Below, in pieces: positions 7,841 to 16,050 of a DNA stretch of 34,531 nt. Within the stretch, counting starts at the first letter, position 1, and every line of letters begins with the position of its first letter. The DNA is from Oligoflexia bacterium (GTDB lineage: Bacteria; Bdellovibrionota; UBA1018), in contig JACMQW010000020.1 of assembly GCA_014376785.1 (NCBI GenBank), positions 1 to 34,531 on the forward strand, read 5' to 3'. The notes beneath the pieces are model-generated. The model was given only the letters and a program-made list of their open reading frames with translations, ran no database searches and had not been told where the DNA came from. A program made the translations under genes and the position numbers.

Positions 7841-9228
7841 TTTAAGTTCTCGCTAATTGTTAGGTGTTTCAGATTATTTAAAATCAGCAATTCGTTAAGT
7901 GCATCGATATTAGGTTTCGACATCTCGAACGAGTAAACGCTCTTCGAACTAATGCCTTTCACTTCCAAGTCAAATGCTAAGGGTTGCACAACTACGGTTT
8001 TCGAAAAGGTTTCAAATAGATTTGCTGCCTCGTTAGAAAGCAAAATTAGCTTCTTACCTCGATAAATTTCGCTGAATTCTGGCGTGTGCGATATTCGATC
8101 TATTCTGTTTGTTTCATTGGCAGGTGATCCGTGAATAGAAATCTCCACTTGGTCCGATCCGCCAATCTTTCCGATCTGGCAAGATCCATAGCCTACCGTA
8201 AAATAGCGCGTTGTCGCCCCTTCTGCTTCGCGAGAATTAATCTCTTCGATAGAACAAAAACACGCATCTGCTATCGCGGTCAGAAGAGCTTCTTCTGGAT
8301 CTTGTTTTTCATAAAAACAAAATAATCCGTCGCCAATAGTTCTAGCGACTGCTCCGCTAGCCGCTATTCGATTCACAAATCTTTCTACCGGACCGATTAA
8401 TTTGATTTTGACCTGTGATTGCGAATCTGAAATTTTTGAATAATCGATCAAATCCGAATACAAAATCGCAACTTTTTGAACTCGCATCCGTTCAATATCA
8501 TCTAATGCCGCTGCGAGCGTTTTCCCACTTGAGATATCTTTTTCAATTCTAGCCATAAGAGCAGATGGAATGTATCGTTTCATCTGTCGCTGAAATTCTA
8601 TTTTTTCTTGAATAGAGTTTGCTACCGTCTCCCTGTGGGATAACTCTAGATTTCTAAATTCAGCCCAGAATTTGGTTAGAATCTGTGCAATCCCAAGAAT
8701 AAGAATTCCTAGTACGCAGGTAGTGATCATCACCTGATCGCTATGCTGATTAGACCAAAGACCTTTTTCTAAAACGATGGCTGCGGTGAGTATTGCGGCC
8801 GCTAAAAAATAGTTTCTAATTCCCACCACGAGAAATAGGAGCGGAAAATAGAAAATCCATTCCGCCCTGATTTTTTGGCCAAAGATCATTGAGAAAGAAA
8901 CTAAATAACTGGTAATCACCGCGTTTAGAACAGAAGCAATCCTCAAGTACGAGGGCCACTTGGTAAATACTATTTTAAGAAGAAGAACATTAATTATTAA
9001 TGTCGAAGCGAAAGCGACCCGGTAAGCCTCCCACGCTTCGAAGTTGTGTTTCTTCGTATCCGTTAGATAAGCAAACCCTAGATAAGCTACTGCCCAAAAG
9101 ATTGAGGCGTATACAAATAAAGTCGACGAAATTCTTAGTTCATCCGACCGGACTTGGCGTTGATGTCGGCCCGAAACCACAGAAAGAGGATTCCAAAGCG
9201 CAATGAGTAGATCCAAGATTCTTTGCAC
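7804..9228 (-). CDS. Membrane-anchored class III adenylate/guanylate cyclase
   Basis: About six hydrophobic segments fill residues 35-190, followed by a helical linker and a class III nucleotidyl cyclase domain (about 250-400). Metal-binding aspartates are visible at D259 in L-Y-S-D and D300 in T-I-G-D-G. The transition-state pair N371 and R375 sits in A-N-E-T-N-R, equivalent to the family's VNxAAR. These residues argue for an active enzyme making cAMP or cGMP; the choice cannot be made by eye. The start is a GTG at 9228. It is the first gene of the four-gene minus-strand cluster and is divergent from ileS across 154 bases that must hold both promoters. The sequence is AT-rich. Confidence 0.85.
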   Translation of the reverse strand: MQRILDLLIALWNPLSVVSGRHQRQVRSDELRISSTLFVYASIFWAVAYLGFAYLTDTKKHNFEAWEAYRVAFASTLIINVLLLKIVFTKWPSYLRIASVLNAVITSYLVSFSMIFGQKIRAEWIFYFPLLFLVVGIRNYFLAAAILTAAIVLEKGLWSNQHSDQVMITTCVLGILILGIAQILTKFWAEFRNLELSHRETVANSIQEKIEFQRQMKRYIPSALMARIEKDISSGKTLAAALDDIERMRVQKVAILYSDLIDYSKISDSQSQVKIKLIGPVERFVNRIAASGAVARTIGDGLFCFYEKQDPEEALLTAIADACFCSIEEINSREAEGATTRYFTVGYGSCQIGKIGGSDQVEISIHGSPANETNRIDRISHTPEFSEIYRGKKLILLSNEAANLFETFSKTVVVQPLAFDLEVKGISSKSVYSFEMSKPNIDALNELLILNNLKHLTISENLKWLKELQLQQVA

Positions 9229-9382
9229 TCTTTCTCTTCGGGTCGAATTTTTAATTTCTTAATAATTATGCGGCCTATCTTGTCGTCGACGTCATGACAC
9301 GTATATGCTTAAAGCAGCAATTTTCTTATATCTGAACCTCCTACCTTCCCTTTCCCCCACCTTTTCGCTAAGTTAACCCCCT

Positions 9383-12300
9383 ATGTCGCTCACCCGGGAA
9401 CCTGGTAAAAAGCTGTTCGAATCTGTTCGCTCCGACGTCTCTCTCCCTGCCGAAGAAGAGAAGATTTTGACGTTCTGGGAGAAAAACAAGATTTTTGAAA
9501 AATCAGTCGGCCTTCGCGAAGGCGCTGACACGAGTGCGACGGCGAAATCTTTTTCCTTCTACGACGGCCCTCCTTTCGCGACCGGACTTCCTCATTACGG
9601 CCACCTCCTCGCCGGAACGTTAAAAGACATCGTGCCTCGCTACTGGACGATGAAAGGCTATTCCGTACCTCGCCGATTCGGATGGGACTGCCACGGTCTA
9701 CCCGTCGAATTCGAAATCAATAAAACCCTCGGCATCAAATCTAATAAAGATGTCCTCGAGATGGGCGTCGCCGCCTATAACTCCGCCTGCCGCGGAATCG
9801 TCCAGCGCTACTCCGAAGAGTGGAAGCGCACGGTTAAAAGAATTGGTCGCTGGGTCGACATGGAAAACGCCTACTTCACGATGTCTCCCGAATACATGGG
9901 ATCCATTTGGTGGGTTTTTAAACAGCTTTACGATAAAGGCCTCATCTACGAAGGTTATAAAGTCGTTCCCTATTCGACAGGCCTCTCGACTGCGCTCTCG
10001 AATTTCGAAGCAAACCTCAACTACAAACAAGTTCAAGACCCCGCCGTCACCGTCGCCTTCCCCATCAAGGGCCAGCCGAATACTTCGCTCCTCGCTTGGA
10101 CGACCACCCCCTGGACCCTTCCTTCGAACATGGCACTCGCCGTCCACCGCGAAGCCGACTACGTTCGCATCCGAGAAAATAATCCGGCCGATGGAAAGCC
10201 CGCGCAAGAATACATCCTCGCAAAAGCGCTCTGGAAAAATCCCTTCGGAAAAGATGCCGAGAAAAACTTCACGATCACCGAAGAACTAAAAGGCTCCGCA
10301 CTCCTGGAAATGAAGTACGAACCCCTCTTCGATTACTTCGCTGATAAAGAAAACGACGGTGCCTTCCGAGTCATTCACTCCGACCACGTCACGATGGATT
10401 CCGGAGTCGGCATCGTGCACATGGCACCTGCATTCGGGGAAGACGATTACTTCGCTTGTCAGAAAAACGGAGTGCCGCTCGTAAACCCCGTCGATGACGA
10501 CGGAATGTTCACCGCGGCCATCGGAAATTACTCCGGCAGGCGTGTGAAAGATGCGGATAAAGACCTGACCTCTGAAATCAAAGCGAAAGGTCGCCTCGTA
10601 AAACACGACACCCTAGAACACTCCTATCCCTTCTGCTGGCGCACCGACACGCCCCTCATCTACCGCGCGGTCTCGAGCTGGTTTGTGCGGGTCGAAGAAA
10701 TTAAAGAACGCCTGATTGCGAATAACAAAAAAACGCGCTGGGTACCCGAACACCTCCGCGACGGTCGTTTCGGAAACTGGTTAGAAAACGCCCGCGACTG
10801 GGCGATTTCTCGGAACCGCTTCTGGGGAACGCCGCTTCCGATCTGGAGAAATGCCGAAGGCGAGATGATCTGCATCGGCTCGGGTGAAGAACTCGCGAAA
10901 CTTTCCGGCCAGACCATTACCGACCTGCACATGGACTCGATCGACTCCGTAACCATTCCATCCCCTACCGGAAAATCTCCTCTGAAACGAATCGTGCCCG
11001 TGCTCGACTGCTGGTTCGAATCCGGATCGATGCCTTACGCACAGTGGGGCTATCCGAAAACCAATAAAGAAATCGCCGAGAAAACGTTTCCGGCCGACTT
11101 CATCGCCGAAGGACTCGACCAAACTCGTGGTTGGTTCTATACTCTGATGGTCATCGGAACCGCGCTCTTCGATGAAGCGCCGTTTAAGAACGTGATCGTG
11201 AACGGACTGATTCTCGCCGAAGACGGTAAGAAGATGTCGAAGTCCCTAAAAAACTATCCCGATCCAAACGAAGTTCTGAATCGGCACGGCGCAGACGCCC
11301 TCCGCCTTTACATGATTAATTCTCCCGTCGTGAAAGCCGAAGAACTTCGCTTCTCTGAAAAAAGCGTCACCGAAGTCGTGCGGAAAATCCTCCTCCGCTG
11401 GTGGAACTCCTATGCGTTCTTCGTCAATTACGCGAATGTCGACGGCTTCGTACCGAATCCGAAATTGAACCCCGGCGAGAGCCCGAACCCACTCGATCAG
11501 TGGATTCTCTCCCGCTTAAACTCCCTCATTCGAAACACCGAAGCCGAGATGGAAGGTTACCGACTCTATAATGTCGTTCCTCACCTCCTCGGCTTCGTCG
11601 AAGAACTCACGAACACTTACATCCGCTTTAACCGCTCCCATTTCTGGGCCAGTGGAATGCCGGAAGATAAAACTTACGCCTACGAGACCCTCTACCTCGT
11701 TCTGACGACGCTCTCGAAAGTGCTCGCACCTTTCGCACCGTTCATGTCTGAAACCATGTTCCAGAATTTGAAAGCCGGCCTGCCGAAATCCGCCGAGTCC
11801 GTGCACTTAGAAGATTTCCCGCACGCGGACGTTTCCCTCATTCGGCCAGAGCTCGAAGAAGCCGTAAAAGTCATGGACGCGCTCGTGACCCTCGGTCGAA
11901 ATCACCGTGAGAAGATTAAAGTGAAAGCGAAAATTCCGCTCCTCACGATGAAGATCATCCACCGCGAGAAAACCGTGTTAGCTAACCTCCGGAAATTCGA
12001 AACGTATTTCGGGGACGAACTGAACATTCGAAAAATCGAGTACCTCTCGAATGAGGACGACTACGTTGCGATCTCGGCGAAAGCGAATTTCCAAACCCTC
12101 GGAAAACGACTCGGGCCGAAAATGAAAGCCGTAGGATCCGCCGTCCAGAAACTCGCGCTCTCGGATCTCTTAAAGCTCGAAAAGGGCGAAACGATCACGC
12201 TCGAAGGCGAAGAGATCACCTTCCGCGATGTCGAGATCCGGCGCGCAACCAAAGGCGAGAATAAAGACCTGGCCGTCGATTCGCTCGTCTCGATCGAAGT

Positions 12301-12583
12301 CGACCCGACCGTCACCCCCGAACAAGAAGCGGAAGGAAACCTTCGCACCCTCACCCGGGCTGTGAATCAGAAGCGGAAATTCGAGAACCTCAACCTCGAT
12401 GACCGCATCGTGACGACCCTGCCGACTTCGCTGAAGCCCATCATCGACCAAAACCTCGCGTTTTTCCTCAGCGAGACCCTTTCGAAATCGGTGGAATACT
12501 CAGATGGCGTTAGTGCCGCAGAAATCCTCGATTCCGAAATCGATGAAATCGTGAAGAAAATCCAGGTTCGGGTCGTTCATTAA
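9383..12583 (+). CDS. ileS: Isoleucyl-tRNA synthetase, HYGH (IleRS2-like) type
   Basis: This class I synthetase charges tRNA-Ile in the cytoplasm. The HIGH motif appears as P-H-Y-G-H (H71 to H74) in the context F-Y-D-G-P-P-F-A-T-G-L. The KMSKS loop is exact (617-621). The editing-domain region contains W-T-T-T-P-W-T-L-P-S-N, and the protein has the long C-terminal tail typical of the eukaryote-like class, giving 1066 aa in total. The HYGH variant and tail match the IleRS2 group, which is known for low sensitivity to mupirocin. Codon use is GC-rich, in sharp contrast to the cluster upstream. trmO follows after 41 bases. Confidence 0.97.
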   Translation: MSLTREPGKKLFESVRSDVSLPAEEEKILTFWEKNKIFEKSVGLREGADTSATAKSFSFYDGPPFATGLPHYGHLLAGTLKDIVPRYWTMKGYSVPRRFGWDCHGLPVEFEINKTLGIKSNKDVLEMGVAAYNSACRGIVQRYSEEWKRTVKRIGRWVDMENAYFTMSPEYMGSIWWVFKQLYDKGLIYEGYKVVPYSTGLSTALSNFEANLNYKQVQDPAVTVAFPIKGQPNTSLLAWTTTPWTLPSNMALAVHREADYVRIRENNPADGKPAQEYILAKALWKNPFGKDAEKNFTITEELKGSALLEMKYEPLFDYFADKENDGAFRVIHSDHVTMDSGVGIVHMAPAFGEDDYFACQKNGVPLVNPVDDDGMFTAAIGNYSGRRVKDADKDLTSEIKAKGRLVKHDTLEHSYPFCWRTDTPLIYRAVSSWFVRVEEIKERLIANNKKTRWVPEHLRDGRFGNWLENARDWAISRNRFWGTPLPIWRNAEGEMICIGSGEELAKLSGQTITDLHMDSIDSVTIPSPTGKSPLKRIVPVLDCWFESGSMPYAQWGYPKTNKEIAEKTFPADFIAEGLDQTRGWFYTLMVIGTALFDEAPFKNVIVNGLILAEDGKKMSKSLKNYPDPNEVLNRHGADALRLYMINSPVVKAEELRFSEKSVTEVVRKILLRWWNSYAFFVNYANVDGFVPNPKLNPGESPNPLDQWILSRLNSLIRNTEAEMEGYRLYNVVPHLLGFVEELTNTYIRFNRSHFWASGMPEDKTYAYETLYLVLTTLSKVLAPFAPFMSETMFQNLKAGLPKSAESVHLEDFPHADVSLIRPELEEAVKVMDALVTLGRNHREKIKVKAKIPLLTMKIIHREKTVLANLRKFETYFGDELNIRKIEYLSNEDDYVAISAKANFQTLGKRLGPKMKAVGSAVQKLALSDLLKLEKGETITLEGEEITFRDVEIRRATKGENKDLAVDSLVSIEVDPTVTPEQEAEGNLRTLTRAVNQKRKFENLNLDDRIVTTLPTSLKPIIDQNLAFFLSETLSKSVEYSDGVSAAEILDSEIDEIVKKIQVRVVH

Positions 12584-12624
12584 GGCCGTCGACACCACCG
12601 CTTCGTTCGAGTAAGAACGAGGCG

Positions 12625-13479
12625 ATGCAGAAAAAGACTTCGCAGAAATCACCATACCCAGGTGCGGACTATGGACCGGAGTCTAAAAAGCCGTCGCCTC
12701 TGAACGCCTATGAATTCGCTCCGATCGGGGTCGTGCGCACTGGATTTGCCGAAAAATTCGGCATTCCCCGCCAACCCGGAATGGTCTTAGAAGCGAAAGG
12801 CGTCATCGAGTTAAAGAACCACGCCTTCCTCACCCAAGCCTGCCGCATGCTCGAGACCTTCTCGCACCTCTGGCTCATCTTCGTTTTCCACGAGCACGGC
12901 GCGAAAGACTGGAAACCCTCGATTCGCCCCCCCCGCCTCGGAGGACGTAAAAAAGTGGGCGTGCTCGCTTCCCGCTCTCCCCACCGCCCGAACCCGATCG
13001 GCCTCTCCGCCGTTCGCCTCGACCGAATCGACTTCGATGACCCCACCGGAACGAAGATCTACGTCTCTGGCGTAGACCTCCTCGACGGAACCCCGATTTT
13101 AGATTTGAAGCCCTACATCCCCTTTGCGGATTCGATTCCGGAAGCGAACGCAGGCTGGGCGTCCGAACCGATCGCGAAGTTCCCGGTCGAGTTCTCGGAA
13201 ACGTCGACTGCGAGCCTGGCACTTCACCAACTCCGGCACGCGGATACGAACCTCCGCCAGATGATCATCGAGATGCTCGAGCTCGATCCGAGACCCGCAT
13301 CGCAAAAAAGAAAAATGCCCGCGACCGACGAGTCCAGCGAAGGCCTGCGGTTTGCGTTCACGCTTTTCGATGTCGATGTGAAATGGGAGATCCGTGGCGA
13401 GCGCTTCATCGTTCTCGACGTCGAAGACTTAGTCGACGGAAAACCACGCGGGCGCGTGAAGCAAGAAGGCCTGACCTAA
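12625..13479 (+). CDS. trmO: tRNA (N6-threonylcarbamoyladenosine37-N6) methyltransferase
   Basis: TrmO (TsaA family) methylates the t6A at position 37 of certain tRNAs. Family features in order: P-I-G-V-V-R-T-G-F near residue 32, F-G-I-P-R-Q-P-G, H-L-W-L-I-F-V-F-H, P-P-R-L-G-G, S-P-H-R-P-N-P-I-G-L-S, and V-S-G-V-D-L-L-D-G-T-P-I-L-D-L-K-P-Y. At 284 aa it is longer than the E. coli protein (about 235), mostly through the N-terminal 28 residues and the C-terminal region. It lies 41 bases after ileS, so co-expression of two tRNA-related genes is likely. It ends tail to tail with a lipoprotein gene, stops almost touching. Confidence 0.9.
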   Translation: MQKKTSQKSPYPGADYGPESKKPSPLNAYEFAPIGVVRTGFAEKFGIPRQPGMVLEAKGVIELKNHAFLTQACRMLETFSHLWLIFVFHEHGAKDWKPSIRPPRLGGRKKVGVLASRSPHRPNPIGLSAVRLDRIDFDDPTGTKIYVSGVDLLDGTPILDLKPYIPFADSIPEANAGWASEPIAKFPVEFSETSTASLALHQLRHADTNLRQMIIEMLELDPRPASQKRKMPATDESSEGLRFAFTLFDVDVKWEIRGERFIVLDVEDLVDGKPRGRVKQEGLT

Positions 13480-13480
13480 A

Positions 13481-14176
13481 TTAGGGCGAACCCACCGGGA
13501 GATTCGTCCGCAGGTAAACGGCCTTCCCGTAAATGATCCGGGTACTCGACTCATACCGAATTCCGTAGAACTCGTAGGTATCTCCCGAGCGATGCGTGAA
13601 GCGGTAGCCGCCCGTCCAGTAGTTCAGAAGCGAATAGGAGACGTCCATCGAACTCGCAGCCTGGGTGCTCCCGCCGCCGCTAATCGCGAGAGACGAACTC
13701 TTCGCTGCTGAAAAAACGAGGCCGTACGTGCGTGAAGAAGTGGAGATCGTTGTATTATTCAGCCGCGTGAGCGACGTCACGAGTGTCGCCGATGAGGAAA
13801 AAGGAATGAAGGAAGATTTCGATTCCTGGCAGCGGAGCGCCACCGTACTCCCCGCGATTTCGCCATTTGCAGGCGGAGCGGTGAAATATTGGACCTGAGA
13901 ATAGGTGGCTCGGTCGGAACGTCCGTCAGAGACATAAACTTCAGAGCTCTTGTGAGCGTAGATTCCGGCCGGGAGTTGGTCGGTCGAGAGATTTGGATTT
14001 TCGGAGCCGCCCGAATTAAAGGCCCTCAAACTCTGCGCGCAGGTCGTTTGTGACTGAGAATTGACAGTGGTCCCGTAGTCAACCGCCTGACATCCGATGG
14101 TCGCCGCGGCGACCAAGAGTCCAAAGGAGAGGACCGAGCGATTCTGGATCGACTTTTTCTTAGGAAATGAATTCAT
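13481..14176 (-). CDS. Putative lipoprotein of unknown function
   Basis: The protein has a basic N-terminus, a hydrophobic stretch and the lipobox-like A-T-I-G-C (C29), so it is probably a lipid-anchored envelope protein. The rest (231 aa) is rich in Ser, Thr and Tyr with no recognisable domain. A Shine-Dalgarno-like GGAGA sits six bases before the ATG at 14176. One copy of the 16-base palindrome (14099-14114) lies inside the coding sequence and encodes V-A-A-A-T in the signal peptide. The gene is convergent with trmO. A second small lipoprotein gene lies upstream on the same strand, with a separate leader. Confidence 0.75.
   Translation of the reverse strand: MNSFPKKKSIQNRSVLSFGLLVAAATIGCQAVDYGTTVNSQSQTTCAQSLRAFNSGGSENPNLSTDQLPAGIYAHKSSEVYVSDGRSDRATYSQVQYFTAPPANGEIAGSTVALRCQESKSSFIPFSSSATLVTSLTRLNNTTISTSSRTYGLVFSAAKSSSLAISGGGSTQAASSMDVSYSLLNYWTGGYRFTHRSGDTYEFYGIRYESSTRIIYGKAVYLRTNLPVGSP
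14099..14114. repeat. 16-base palindrome GGTCGCCGCGGCGACC (isolated copy)
   Basis: A perfect palindrome of the same family as the cluster at 20-21.5 kb, located within the signal-peptide codons of a lipoprotein gene. It is the only copy found outside the parA region. Confidence 0.8.
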
Positions 14177-14289
14177 GGTGATCTCCGAAGAAAGAGAGTC
14201 GCGCAGTCTTGGAAGGGAAACAAGTCCGCGCGCACTGATCCAAAACCGCTCGGTGAGGAAAACAGAGACGATCTTTTAGGAGGCCTGAA

Positions 14290-14814
14290 TTAATTATTTC
14301 GGGTCAGGTTAATCTGGACCGCTTGGCAGGTCGAGTAACCGGTGTTCTGAGTTTGGCCGAGTGGGTTCAAAGTTCCGCTCAGAGATTTTCCACCATTCGA
14401 AGAAGTCAGCGACCCGGTGAGGGTGCATCCGCCGTAAGACTGTGAAGTCGGAATGAGCATGACGTTCGTCAGGCTGTTCGAGTTCACGGAGCTTGCCTGG
14501 AGTTGGTAACTTCCACCGCTCGATGCGCTCTGGTAATAAGAACCGGTATTTCCGCCAGAAGAAGTGAGGTTATAGGTTCCAGTAACCGAGTCGCCATTCG
14601 AAGTCAGCGACGCTTGGACGACGCCTGCGGACTGGGATTGGTAAGATGGGTAATTCGATTGGGTGCTTCCGGCTGCGGGAGCAACTGAGGTTTGGTAACC
14701 GGTGTAAGTCCCGTTGTAGTCGCTCCGGCCGCAAGCGCTCAGCGACATCGCCGCGAGGACGGTTAAACCAAGCAGAGCATTTGTTTTTAGGAACGTCTTT
14801 TTCATGTTTCTCAT
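14290..14814 (-). CDS. Putative small lipoprotein, Ser/Gly/Thr-rich
   Basis: The frame is open upstream to 14928, but the start is placed at the ATG at 14814 because an AAGGA (14825-14829) precedes it and because it begins a proper lipoprotein signal: M-R-N-M-K-K, a hydrophobic run, then L-S-A-C. The mature part (about 150 aa) starts Y-N-G-T-Y-T-G-Y and alternates short polar beta-like strands with Ser, Gly and Thr. It has two cysteines near the C-terminus (G-G-C and S-T-C) that could form a disulfide. This resembles small beta-barrel or lipocalin-like lipoproteins, but no family is recognised. Confidence 0.72.
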   Translation of the reverse strand: MRNMKKTFLKTNALLGLTVLAAMSLSACGRSDYNGTYTGYQTSVAPAAGSTQSNYPSYQSQSAGVVQASLTSNGDSVTGTYNLTSSGGNTGSYYQSASSGGSYQLQASSVNSNSLTNVMLIPTSQSYGGCTLTGSLTSSNGGKSLSGTLNPLGQTQNTGYSTCQAVQINLTRNN

Positions 14815-15117
14815 AGCGTCTCTTTCCTTGCACACATTCGATTCATGCTTCGCCACACCATTTATAGCTGGGCACTTACTCTGGTTAGAGCAAGCACCAG
14901 GCCAATTAAGACTCAGCGCGTCTACCACTGTGCGTGATTTGAGGACAGTTTTAACCCGTGATCCGTCTGAACTTTAGACACCTGTTTAAGGTTTCCATCA
15001 CTTCACACGCGCAAAGTGCTTTAATTTTGGTCGGGAGAGACTGTTTAATATCAATGGCTTAGCGATTTTAGTGAAAGTTTAGTCGACCTTAAACACCTCA
15101 TTTGTTAGCCTCACGCC
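14815..15117. other. Intergenic region with a spaced inverted repeat
   Basis: This AT-richer region lies between the divergent lipoprotein and SDR genes. It contains TGTTTAAGGT at 14983-14992 and its exact reverse complement ACCTTAAACA at 15086-15095. No ORF is supported here. The repeat could be an operator pair for the divergent promoters, but no regulator is identified. Confidence 0.4.
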
Positions 15118-16032
15118 ATGATCGTTCTCATTACCGGCGCCAGTGGTTTCGTAGGTTCTGCTCTCATCAAAGCTCTGAAGGAGATGAAAGAGGTCACCGA
15201 AATTCGGGCCCTCACCCGTCCCTCAAGCAAACCCTCTCGCCTCGATTCTTCAGTGAAAGCCTTCACTTGGGACGCGGAAACGGAGACGCCCCCGGCGGCT
15301 TCTTTGAAAGACGTCGACGCCGTTTTCCACCTCGCCGGAGAAAACGTCGGCCAAGGTCGCTGGACGAAAGAAGTTCGTGAACGCATTTTAGATTCCCGCG
15401 AAAAAGGGACGAGAAACTTGGTCGCTGGATTGAACCTGCTTTCGAAAAAGCCGGTGCTCATTTCGACCTCCGCGGTCGGATTTTACGGCTCCCGCGGCAG
15501 TGAAGTGCTGACCGAGGAAAGTAGCCCAGGCGAAGGCTTTCTCGCGAAAGTCTGCGGAATCTGGGAAGCCGAAGCGAATAAATATACAGGCCCGCGCACC
15601 GTACTCCTTCGTTTCGGAGTCGTGCTCGGAAACGGCGGCGGCATGATGGGAAAAGTCCTTCCGGTCTTCAAGGCCGGAGTCGGTGGACAAATTGGCGACG
15701 GAAAGCACTGGACGAGCTGGATCCACCTGGAAGACTTGGTTCGACTCCTGATTCGCGCGGCGACCGACCCCCTGGTATCCGGCATCTATAACGCTGTCGC
15801 ACCGGAGCCGGTCACGAATGAGACTTTTACGAAATCCCTCGGACATGTCCTGCATCGACCGACCCTCGTCCATGTGCCGGCGTTTGCACTCAGGCTTGCG
15901 CTCGGGGAGATGGCGGACCAGACGCTGCTTGCTTCGCAACGCGTGACGTCTTTGAAGCTCAGTGCCCTCGGGTTTCCTTTTCACTATCCGACCCTGGACT
16001 CTGCTCTACAGAACCTTTCCTCACACCCCTGA
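15118..16032 (+). CDS. TIGR01777-type NAD(P)-binding epimerase-like protein
   Basis: An extended SDR-fold protein of 304 aa, the usual length for the TIGR01777 (YfcH-like) family. The dinucleotide motif G-A-S-G-F-V-G is at residues 7-13. Family landmarks follow: H-L-A-G-E-N-V-G-Q-G-R-W, D-S-R-E-K-G-T-R, S-A-V-G-F-Y-G, L-R-F-G-V-V-L-G, G-D-G-K-H-W-T-S-W-I-H, and N-A-V-A-P-E-P-V-T-N. The C-terminal segment matches the family's DUF1731-like tail. The substrate of this family is not established. The start codon follows a 15-base C/A-rich stretch with no strong ribosome-binding site. The next gene starts 18 bases after its stop. Confidence 0.9.
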   Translation: MIVLITGASGFVGSALIKALKEMKEVTEIRALTRPSSKPSRLDSSVKAFTWDAETETPPAASLKDVDAVFHLAGENVGQGRWTKEVRERILDSREKGTRNLVAGLNLLSKKPVLISTSAVGFYGSRGSEVLTEESSPGEGFLAKVCGIWEAEANKYTGPRTVLLRFGVVLGNGGGMMGKVLPVFKAGVGGQIGDGKHWTSWIHLEDLVRLLIRAATDPLVSGIYNAVAPEPVTNETFTKSLGHVLHRPTLVHVPAFALRLALGEMADQTLLASQRVTSLKLSALGFPFHYPTLDSALQNLSSHP

Positions 16033-16050
16033 TCGTGTTACTGCGGGGCC

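Noticed and set aside
9698-10289. Long open frames on both strands within ileS
   Set aside because: They arise from the high G+C codon bias of ileS and show no family signature.
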